Assembly (NCBI GenBank): GCA_902806575.1
Contig: CADCXD010000001.1
Coordinates: 4,774,001-4,838,000 of the forward strand
DNA: 64,000 bases
Origin: Jackrogersella multiformis
Lineage: Eukaryota > Ascomycota > Sordariomycetes > Xylariales > Hypoxylaceae
Reading direction: 5' to 3'
The position numbers were made by a program, and so were the translations under genes. Under the pieces are notes generated by a model. The model was not told where the DNA came from. It searched no databases and saw only the letters and a list, made by a program, of their open reading frames with translations. Of the stretch, positions 52,601-61,975 are shown piece after piece; positions within the stretch are counted from its first letter, which is position 1, and every line of letters starts with the position of its first letter.

Positions 52601-53110
52601 ATGCGAGATTCAAGCTAGCAGTAAGTTTTCTTCTCTCACATTCTCCCCCTTCAACGCTTCAATCAACCCCCCTTTATTTCCCCCTACCTTACCTTATCTC
52701 GAATAAAACACTAACACGCAACAGCCGAGGTCCTAGGCCGGGTCTACGAAGTGCTGACGCGGCGGCGCGGGCGCGTGCTCTCGGAGCAGATGAAAGAGGG
52801 CACGCCCTTCTTCACGATTCTGTCGACGATCCCGGCGGCGGAGTCGTTCGGGTTCGCGGACGAGATGCGCAAGCGCACGTCGGGCGCCGCCCAGCCCCAG
52901 CTCATCTTCGCCGGCTTCGAGGTCCTCGTCGACGAGGACCCCTTCTGGCAGCCCTTCACCGAGGACGACCTCGAGGACCTCGGCGAGCTCGCCGACAGGG
53001 AGAACGTCGCCAAGCGCTACATGGACGGCGTCAGGCGCCGCAAGGGCTTGCTCGTCGAGGGCAGGGGCGAGAGGGTCGCCGCCGAGAAGCAGAAGACTCT
53101 GAAGAGGTAG
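49688..53110 (+). CDS. EFL1: Elongation factor-like GTPase EFL1 (Ria1)
   Basis: EF-2-like GTPase that, with the SBDS protein, releases eIF6/Tif6 from pre-60S subunits in the cytoplasm, a late step of ribosome maturation. Exons 49688-49750, 49809-50749, 50804-52620 and 52725-53110 give 1068 aa. G motifs are AHVDHGKT (26-33), switch I RGITMESSA (about 66-74), DSPGH (102-106) and NKID (156-159). The long charged insertion in the G domain (around ATSTKETKLGDVESDAGDLQ) separates EFL1 from EF-2. Domain II begins near LIGFARMYSGTISVGDSLYV. The C-terminal part has the EF-2-like LMLAMYSCEIQA and EVLGRVYEVLTRRRGRV across intron 3. Introns are 58, 54 and 104 bases. The last exon is much richer in GC than exon 3. 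Confidence 0.96.
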
Positions 53111-54453
53111 ATGGTGCTGGCGGCTCCGGGGATATCACTGTGCTCGGGGCTTTGCTTGGAGACCTACCCGGAGCTGTCGCAGTTGGTTGGGGGGTCGGGA
53201 GTTGGAAAGGAGGTGGAGAGGAAGTTGGGAGAGGAAGAAAAGGGAGTCGGCGTGTGGTTGCTGATGTACGAAACACCATACCACACGCTACAACAATGAT
53301 AGGTAGCAGACTACACCAGAGCAAAATAGAGAAACGTACAGGCACACCAGAGCCCTCATCTCATCTCATACCTAACCAGACCTGGCCAGGAAGGCAAGCA
53401 CCACAACCTTCTACGCCGGCATAATCAAGTTAAATCCCACGACCCGTAGACGCGCTTAAGGTAATAGGTGGATGGGGAAATCTCCGATTACTCTGGTGTA
53501 GGTAGACCAACAATGGGTTTCGAGAGCCGCGAGGAAGAGTGGCCGACCACCGACCTGGGGAAATGGTAGGTAGGGCGGAAGGTGGATATGGATATGGAGA
53601 TAGAGATGCTGACCCCCAGGTTGGCGGACAGATACCGGACTGACTGCCCTGGGTGGGAATGGCGGTTGGTGGTTACCTGTCTACCTATCTACCTAGGTAG
53701 GTATCTATCTTAACTGCTGGGCCGTGATAGGGAAGATACATATATGTATAAGGGTAGGGATGGGGATAGGAAGTCATGATATGGTTATATTTTAGTTTTC
53801 ATCTTGGATGTTCACATGCCTACAAACGACATACTCCGGACCTGGTCAAGGGCCGGGAAAATATACACGGCTCTATACATCTCATCTTACACCATCCCCC
53901 TTCCTCCTACCTATTCACTTAGACACGCCCTCATTCACTCATCCACTCATCCCGCTCATTCATTCGATATCATTGTTAATTTGATATTTGCCTAGCCTAG
54001 CCTAGCCTACGTAACCAAGCTAATCCCACAGCCCATCCATCCCAATCCAATCCAATCCAATTCAACAATTCATTCCCAAACTCCGAAAGTGCCTAGATGA
54101 TGTGAGTATATATACGATGATATACTATTGCTCCTCCCCCCTTCTTGGCCATTCCCCCTTTCCCGGGTATCCCAAAAATGATCCATCGTGGCCCGGGAGA
54201 AGCCGAGCTGGGATGTCCTCCGTCCAAGATTGCAGTCTGGGTATTGATTGATTGGTGTTGTCTAATTCTGGTTTTCGTTGTCGGCAATTAGTAGCGACGT
54301 TTAGTAGACTAGTACCTAGGTAGGTTGAGCTACTCATCCGCCCGTCTGATAGGCGCGAATGAGGTCGTGGGGGTATCGTGGTAGACTTCGCCGTCCACTG
54401 CCCATGATTCATTAGGGCGAAGCCCGCTTATTCCAGATTATTTCCTAGCTGTT
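53111..54453. other. Convergent spacer EFL1 / MKK1
   Basis: 1.3 kb with 3' ends of both genes. It contains a (CCTAG)n run at 53991-54009, an (ATCCA)n run at 54042-54061, and TACCTAGGTA at 53,689 and 54,312. Frames of up to 104 codons are unfamiliar and overlap the terminal exon of EFL1. Confidence 0.6.
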
Positions 54454-56318
54454 TTACGACTTCGTTTCTTCGTCCCAGCCCCACACTTGCGAGAGGTATC
54501 TCTCCATGTTGACTCGCTTTGTTCGCATGTCCACCATCCACGGGTGGTCGAGCATCCTCCATGGGCTTGCCCGACGAAGCGGTTCCTTCTCGAGACTATT
54601 GATATCGATTAGCTCTGGACCTCTTGGTAGATGCCAGGATGGGGATATTTACCAGCACTCGATGAAGTATTTAAAGCTATCACTCCAGAATATGTTGGCA
54701 TCCGGCTCATCCTTTAGCTTTGGTATCGGTTGCCGGACGATGTACGTCAATAAATCGATCAATCCCGCCTTGGGCTGCATGTCGGTTCCATCAGCCGGGA
54801 AGGGGAACCGGTGCTGAGCCACCTCGAGGAGAGTGACTCCAGTAGACCAGACATCTGACGTGATAGTATAGCTCTGGCCGGTGATGCGCTCAGGCGCCAT
54901 GTAATAACTTGTACCGATAAATGTGTTGGCTTCGCCCTTAGTTCCGAAGTCACCTGAGACGCCAAAGTCGCACAGCTTGACTTCGCCGTTGCGGCAAAGT
55001 AGAATATTTGACGGCTTGATATCTCGGTGGATAATCTTCTTGCTGTGAAGGTAAGTCAAACCTCGGAGTACGCCTTCGGCAATCTTGCCTAGGACCTTCT
55101 CGCCCGTTCGGCCGCCGAGTCGTTTGACCTCCTTGTAGATACTGTCGAGCGACCCGCCTTCGCAAAATTCCATAGCAATGGATATGGTGGCAGTGGCAGG
55201 GTCACCGAAAACTCCATAGTATCGGCAGATATGTTCCGATGCACATTCCTTGTTGAAGTTAATTTCACGGAAAATCTGCTTCTTTACATCTGGGTCTGGG
55301 TTTGTTGTGATGACCTAGCAAGTAAGTTAGAACTAATCCACGCCCATTCTAGAATTAGAAACCAGGGAAATGAACAGCACGGCATACCTTTAACGCGAAT
55401 ACTGTCTTGCCCCCTTTCAACTTGCAACGGGTGACGGCACCACCGGCGCCCTCACCCAAGCCGCCCAACTCAACGATCCTGTGCTCGACGCTTGCAATTC
55501 TCCACCCGTTGTCATCGAGATCGTCTACATCGGCAGTCCTTGCTTTTTCTAGGGTGAGCTTGTCGAAGCTATCTTCGAGCCCTTGCATGCTACCGTCCCG
55601 TTCCATCCCGACGCCTCCCTCGCTTCGTTCAGAATAGATGGAGCCAACGGCAGAGATAGGGTCCGGAGTACCATGTGGTTTCGAGCCGATTCCATACTGT
55701 GAGGCAAACGAGAGGGCGGAGAACTGGGAGCCCGCAGATGTGGGGTTGCTGGCTCTCCCATCGAGGGGCCCAAAGCTACCGGATCGCGAATGCGCAGCGC
55801 TGCTTTCGCTACCACCGCTCGCGGATTGTCCCGGTTGAACTGTTGGTCGATGTTGTTCGTACGGCGCGACGTTGCTACCCATCGGAGTGGCAACATGTAC
55901 TGTGAGTTGAGGGCGCGACGGAAGGCCTGTGGTAGCGCCTACGGGCTTGACATTAGGAGATGGAGGAATAGCTAAGCCCAATCTCGGTGTTCGGCCGCCG
56001 CTTGGTCTACCGCCGAGCGCGGGTCGAAGAGGAGCGGGAGAGGACGACATCATGGGGATAGACATCGGGGCTGGCGGAGGGGTTCCAACTGCGGCATCTA
56101 GAGATGCTGTAGTCGAGGCCTTCATGATTAAAGAGAGTTAGCATCGCAATCACACGAGCAATAAAGCTTGCTCGAAACAAGCTAAGAACAAAGGGGTTGG
56201 GGGAAAGCGAGGCAAAAAAAGAAAAGAAAAGTAGTTGATAAAGTCAAGAGAGAAGGATATCAATTACATTTTGGCCTATAGGCTCAGAGGCCTGAGCGGG
56301 CTTCTCGTGGTCGGGCAT
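54454..56318 (-). CDS. MKK1: MAP kinase kinase of the cell-wall integrity pathway (Mkk1/Mkk2 type)
   Basis: Dual-specificity kinase that in fungi relays the signal from the Bck1-type MAPKKK to the Slt2/Mps1-type MAPK when the cell wall is stressed. Exons 56268-56318, 55388-56119, 54653-55314 and 54454-54595 give 528 aa. The N-terminal ~230 residues are Ser/Pro/Gly-rich. The glycine loop is GGLGEGAGGAV (236-246), the catalytic lysine K261 in FALK, HRD at 357-359 and DFG at 377-379. The activation loop FGTKGEANTFIGTSYYMAPE offers T392 and T396 as likely phosphorylation sites. The terminal exon supplies LEKEPLRRASPWRMLDHPW. The first exon encodes only 17 residues (MPDHEKPAQASEPIGQN); its 148-base intron is in phase with the exon-2 frame, which also has an ATG of its own at 56125, so the exact start is slightly uncertain. 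Confidence 0.95.
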
Positions 56319-56961
56319 TTATGGTAGTTCCGGAAATCTATCCACAGATTGCGCAGCAAGCCTATGGCTGAGAGGGTGTGTGTGTTCGTGGTCCGTGGTC
56401 CGTGGTTCGTGGTTCGTGGTGTAGGTTACTTTACCGAGGAAGCGGTCGGGCTGCTAACGTTGAGGTGCAAAGAGGAAATAAAAGGGCCGATGAGACTCGT
56501 CCCCAAGACTTCAAGTGTATACTTCCAACGACGTAACACGGCACCGTATCCTGTAGGGAGTAAGGTGATATATTCCAGTGACGTATTCTTAAAATCCGTT
56601 GGTGGTACTGTCTGGAAAACAAAGGAAGGAATTATAATCCTATCTGGTTATCGTACGAAATAAAAGAACGTATTTCCAGATAAGCAATCAAGTTGCTTTT
56701 GTCATCTGTTTAGCACAGAGCGAAATGCTTAAGTCGTAGATGGTCGTGTGCAAGCCTTTGGAGCAAAGAGAGAGTTGGAGAGGAGGCGGTTTGCTTGTGT
56801 GCCGCGCGTAGACGTAGATAGTCGAGTTTGATTCCCCCCCTGTATGAGGTTCGGTTCGATACCCAGCAGCCCACGTAGGTAAATAGCCCTTGTCTAGTTT
56901 CTCTTCTGGGAAGCGGAGAAAAGACTCGGCTAAGAATCTACAATGTACAGTGTATAGGACC

Positions 56962-57030
56962 GTATGTAGGACCTATGTATGTAGGACCTATGTATGTAGG
57001 ACCTATGTATGTAGGACCTATGTATGTAGG
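56962..57030. repeat. 15-bp minisatellite, four copies
   Basis: GTATGTAGGACCTAT is repeated four times without a mismatch (56962-57021), followed by a partial fifth copy. It lies about 640 bases before the MKK1 start, in its upstream region. Confidence 0.9.
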
Positions 57031-58042
57031 CATGTAGGTATGTAGGGCGGGTATACTAGCCGGATCTCGAGTTGTCGATGGTGGTGAAGGTGGTTTCGCC
57101 CTACTGGACTTTGGGGCTTGGGCTTGATATGTGGTCTTGATATGTAGTTTTAAGTGGTGTGGTTGATAGCTTTTGGCGGTGCTCTCCCTCGCCCTGTGAT
57201 GTTGTATGGTGGGAAGTGTGGGAAAGGCGGGACGGATGGGACCAGAAACGATGCTCTTTCGTTACAGGGATGCTGATACAAGGCCTTTCATACTGGTACC
57301 GCCCTGTGGATTGGGCGAGAAAAACAACAACCGATCAATCAACGAAGCTAATCGACGTGCCCAGGTGGGATGTATTGGTTGGGTTCCAAATTATTATGTT
57401 CCAAGTTGTTATGTCCCAAGTTGTTATGTGTTCCCAGGTCTACCTAGGTAGTGTAGGGATAGGGATATGGTATGTTATTTGTACGGGTCTAGTAGGCCAA
57501 TAGTGCCTGCCTTAATATGCTGTATGCCGCACCTACCTAGCGGATGTGCTGTGCTATGCTATGCTGAACAATGTGCGGGTGATAACTGCAAAAAGGAGCA
57601 AGTATTTGTAATGAGCAGATGGTGGAGAGGTACAAGGGGTGAGTATCGACTTCCGCAATTGACGTTAAGAGTTAATCTGTGGGGGTTTGCTAAAAGCTAA
57701 AAGCTAAACGCACGCAAAGAATGGATATCAAAGTTTCAAAGTCTCAAAGTAACAAAGTTAACAAGACCGGCCCGAGCCTAGACAAATACATAAACCGTTC
57801 CAGTAGACTAGGTAGGTACGCAATTATTTAAATTATAAAATAAAATGATAGGTGGGCGCGATAGTATAGTTTCGGGTCTGGATGCGAGACAAGTGTCTGG
57901 CGGTTAAACAATAATGAAGAAGATTAAACGAAGGGACAGAAGAGCAATCTGTTGGAGGGTTTATGAGGCATGGGATGGGATGTCAGGAAATACCTAGGCA
58001 AACTGAAAGTATCAAGTACCTAGGTACCTTAGCAAGGTGCAT

Positions 58043-58072
58043 GTACCTACCTAGGTACATGTAGGTAGGTAC
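58043..58072. repeat. Inverted repeat of the CCTAGGTA family
   Basis: Arms GTACCTACCTA (58043-58053) and TAGGTAGGTAC (58062-58072) are exact reverse complements with an 8-base loop, inside a longer run of similar motifs from about 58,010 to 58,110. Confidence 0.8.
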
Positions 58073-60343
58073 CTCCTTAGGGACCTAGAGGTAGGTATGT
58101 ACCTAGGTACGCAACGCATCCAACCGCCCCTAAAATGTGACGGAATCTCAACTCTGAAAGGATCATCATCATCCACATGAACGGGCAATCAAAGCATCAC
58201 CACATACCTAAACGAGTGCACACAGACGGAGAGAGAGAAATTTGTCGTGTGCGCAAGGGGGCAAGCTCGAGTGGTACAATACCACACTCTGCATACCTAG
58301 GTACCTAGATAGTCTCGAGGGACTGACTACCAGCCTAGTACCGATCAACTTTGGGGGTTGCTGGGGGTTGCTGAGGGGTGATCCGCTGGTCCCTAATGGT
58401 CCCTAATGGTCCCAATGATCCCAGAGAATCAAATCGTGGAACATTGCACCTCTAACAACGACCCCTGATCACGCTTGGCCGGGGCTCACCAGGGCCCCAT
58501 ATCCACCACATCGTTGATCCATCCTTGCCGCATTTCCACCATTCACGGGGGGTGGATCTGATGTCGTCGAAAGAATGCTTTGATGAGTGAGCTTGCGAAT
58601 ACATACCAATACATACGGTCTTGCCATTGCTGACATGTCTGATTTCTATGTCAGACAGGTTGCATATCGAGCTGTCTAGTAGCTTGATGCACCTCTACTC
58701 TTCGGAGTAGGCGAGATTATCATAATTTTTGCCAGGAGCCGGCACCAAGGAAGGAATAGTTTATAGTACCCAGGTACTTAATAGTAAGACTACATATGAG
58801 GTAGTATGTCAAGAACTCGTCATGGTGAGACTGTGTTCCTCATTTTACCTAAATAGCTGCATAGGTACGTATACACTAGATACTATGAACAAGTAGTGTA
58901 CTAGGTAGGTATGAAACCCCGAATGATGACCCAGCCTTAGGCCAGGTACCCCAAATCTGTGGAACTAACCACCATATGGCAAAGCCAAAGCCAAAGCCAT
59001 ACTTTAGCAATGTTGAGGCCCAGCTTTGGGGTGAGACAACATAGACCCCAACCCTCGATAGCGATACGAGGCTATAGTAGATTGGCCCAGAACCTCATTC
59101 TTCCGAAAAGCAACTTGGGGTCCAAAGGATTACCTAGTAGCAGTGCCCGATCGTGACCGTTCCTCTCTCGTATGGAATGCTAGCGAGGGCGAACGATGGT
59201 GTATGATGGTGGTTCGACAGGGTGGAGGCTCGAAGCATTCCGTAATTTGCCCTCACTGGTTTGCTCTCAACGCCCTCTCCCTGCTCGATGGACTGGGCTC
59301 AAGGAATCAAGCTCTGCAGGAAGGCGTCGGTAAACCAGCTTTGGCCAGCCAGCTGCAAGCCAAGTACAAAATACCTGGATGGGTACCGGTATCATCTACG
59401 ACATACATATGGTGTGCACAGGGATGGTAGATGGGTTTCCACCTAGACCTTGATCTAAGCTGCCAACCACTTGTAAAGAGAGATTAGCTACAGCTTAGCC
59501 GAAATCATTTAGGATGATATTCGTCCGGTTCGAGTTCATCACAACATAGATAGGGCTGGGAAAACCAGCGCAGGCTCTAACATGTCCGGGATTTGCAAAG
59601 GGCCGCAGATTTTGCTAGTCATGTTATTTTAATGTCCGATAAATGAATATCAAGGAATTGTATTCTGGTGGTGAAGAGGTCGGCTATGAGAAGAGCCAGG
59701 GTACTACCAATCTGGGACTCATCTGGTACTCGTCTAATATCCATCTACCTGGTGTAGGTACTTACTTAGAGGTAGGGGACATAGGACTAAGGAAACATCA
59801 GAGACATCCATGGATGGGAGACGTTGCTGCATGAATCAGCAAACTTGATATCAAAACAGTGCAAGTAATTTTTCTCGAGCTTTGACATTTACGATGTTGT
59901 CGATCGTACAATACGTAGTACCTAGGTACATACCTAGGTACTAAATAGTAGCTACAGGGGAAAAAGCTGGAGAAGTGCAAATATTAAAATGCAGCCAGAG
60001 AAATACATAACAACGTACCTTAGGTGCCTAGGTACTACATAGGTAGGTAGGTAACAAGGATAGATCCTATCATATGGAGCAATCGAATGCACCAACAGCC
60101 GCGCGTTTACTAGCGTACTCTTAAACCTTCAAGGCGTCGTATTTAATTGGTTCTTACATTTAACATTTCCCCATATTTCTAACACCCCCTGTCCTGATTG
60201 ACTTTTACTTTTTTAAATATTTTCTTCAATCTTTAGTAGCGCTTAGCTACAGGCTCATCAATGCATCATCTTTCTCCAAGAAAAACAAGAGAAATCACAT
60301 CACGTTCAATTACGTACGCTTTGGCTTGCATATTAATATTAAC

Positions 60344-61975
60344 ATGCCGGCATCCGTGACCGTGGCGAACATAGCCGCTGGATCTGGATCTGAGTCTGAG
60401 TCTGAGTCGGACGATCAAATAGTGAACTCATCTAAGTCCGATGTAAGCGACTCGGCATCAGACGCCGAATCCGACTCGCTCGACAATGCAGATTCACGTA
60501 AGAGACGCAGGATTTCTCCTGCTTTAACTTCCGCTGCCGCTGAACTGGGTACATCATCTCTAAATGTACCATCTAGGATCAAGCAGAAGAGTGCCGGTGT
60601 TGTGCAGACCAAGTCACCTGAAGACTCATTATCTACGGCCGTTTCGGTGATCACTTCAGTCGCCGCCCCGGTGGACCATCATACAACTTTCGAATCGTTG
60701 AAGTTGAGGCCATGGCTTGTCCAGTCGCTCGCCAACATGGCCATCAAGAGGCCTACGGGGATTCAGAAAGCCTGTATCCCTGAAATTCTCAAAGGCCGAG
60801 ATTGTATTGGAACGAGCAGGACTGGTTCGGGAAAGACGGTTGCTTTCGCTGCGCCTATCCTGCAGAAATGGGCTGAAGACCCGAGTTCCATCTTCGCTGT
60901 AGTCTTAACCGCTACTCGGGAGCTGGCCCTACAGATCTACGAACAGTTCAAGGCGATATCGTCACCTCAATCGCTCAAAGTGATATTGGTTACCGGAGGA
61001 TCTGATATGCGCCCACAAGCCATCGCTCTCGCTCAGAGGCCCCACGTGGTGATCGCAACGCCTGGTCGTCTGGCAGACCATATCCGCTCTTCAGGCGAAG
61101 ACACCATCGGGGGTTTGCGAAGAGTGAAATTTGTGGTACTCGATGAGGCAGATCGATTACTGGCAACCGGAGGTCCCGGTAGCATGCTGCCAGATATCGA
61201 AGAATGTCTCGGGGTTCTTCCGCCATCAGCTCAGAGACAAACCCTTCTATTCACGGCCACCATTACCCCTGAGGTCCGCGCGCTGAAAGACATGCCGCCA
61301 AAGCCCGGAAAGGAGCCAGCTTTCGTGTGCGAGGTCGACACGCAGACGCTCGCCATCCCATCAACTTTACACCAGATGTACATTCAGGTCAACGTCACGC
61401 ATAAGGAGTACTACCTACACGCTTTTCTTCTCACGGAAGCCAACGTGGAGAAATCGCTCATCATCTTCTGCAACCGAACCTCGACAGCCGAGTATCTCCA
61501 CCATCTACTACGGCTCCTCGAGCACCGCGTTACGTCTCTGCATTCCAAACTGCCCCAGCGACAGCGCGTTGATAACTTGGGCAGATTCCGGGCGTCAGCC
61601 GCGCGGATCCTAGTCGCGACGGACGTCGCCTCGCGAGGTCTGGACATCCCCGAGGTCAGCCTCGTAGTTAACTACGATTTGCCGCAGGACCCCGACGACT
61701 ACATCCACCGCGTGGGACGTACCGCCCGAGCAGGAAGGAAGGGCGAAGCCGTCACTTTCGTCGGCCAGCGGGACGTGGAGCGCATCCACGCTATAGAAAC
61801 CCGCGTGGGCAGGGATCTGGAGAAGTGGGAGGAGGAAGGCGTCAATCTAGAAAGCAGGTTCATCCGCGACTACATGAAGGAAGTTGGCGAGAAGAAGAGA
61901 GAGGCTTTACTGAATATCGAAGAGCACCGCGAAGTCGGGGGGAAAAGGAAGCGGAAGAAGCTGAGGCTCGAGTAA
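60344..61975 (+). CDS. DBP8: ATP-dependent RNA helicase DBP8 (DEAD box)
   Basis: Nucleolar DEAD-box helicase needed for 18S rRNA maturation in the small-subunit processome. A single exon of 543 aa starting at the first in-frame ATG; the open frame extends a few codons upstream only through a non-ATG codon. The N-terminus is acidic and Ser-rich (SGSESESESDD), with the basic patch RKRRR. Q motif F116 and Q141, Walker A SRTGSGKT (158-165), DEAD (267-270), TAT in place of SAT (304-306), HRVGR (455-459). Motif Ia reads TATRELA (189-195) where the family normally has PTRELA. The C-terminus is a basic tail (KRKRKKLRLE). It is the only intronless gene in the window. Confidence 0.96.
   Translation: MPASVTVANIAAGSGSESESESDDQIVNSSKSDVSDSASDAESDSLDNADSRKRRRISPALTSAAAELGTSSLNVPSRIKQKSAGVVQTKSPEDSLSTAVSVITSVAAPVDHHTTFESLKLRPWLVQSLANMAIKRPTGIQKACIPEILKGRDCIGTSRTGSGKTVAFAAPILQKWAEDPSSIFAVVLTATRELALQIYEQFKAISSPQSLKVILVTGGSDMRPQAIALAQRPHVVIATPGRLADHIRSSGEDTIGGLRRVKFVVLDEADRLLATGGPGSMLPDIEECLGVLPPSAQRQTLLFTATITPEVRALKDMPPKPGKEPAFVCEVDTQTLAIPSTLHQMYIQVNVTHKEYYLHAFLLTEANVEKSLIIFCNRTSTAEYLHHLLRLLEHRVTSLHSKLPQRQRVDNLGRFRASAARILVATDVASRGLDIPEVSLVVNYDLPQDPDDYIHRVGRTARAGRKGEAVTFVGQRDVERIHAIETRVGRDLEKWEEEGVNLESRFIRDYMKEVGEKKREALLNIEEHREVGGKRKRKKLRLE

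Larger units (their letters stand above)
56319..60343. other. 4-kb divergent spacer MKK1 / DBP8
   Basis: No recognisable gene. It holds both promoters, a 15-bp tandem repeat (56962-57030), a TGGTCCCTAA repeat near 58,390, a GCCAAA repeat near 58,980 and many CCTAGGTA palindromes (57,440; 58,018; 58,101; 58,296; 59,918; 59,930). The longest frame, 57159-57503, is unfamiliar. Confidence 0.6.

Noticed and set aside
56853..56863. GGTTCGATACC, similar to a tRNA B box
   Set aside because: No A box or cloverleaf could be built upstream on either strand; I found no convincing tRNA in the window.
15184..61975. A biosynthetic or defence gene cluster
   Set aside because: The eleven genes are unrelated housekeeping or signalling genes with their own promoters; no synthase, transporter or pathway regulator group is present.
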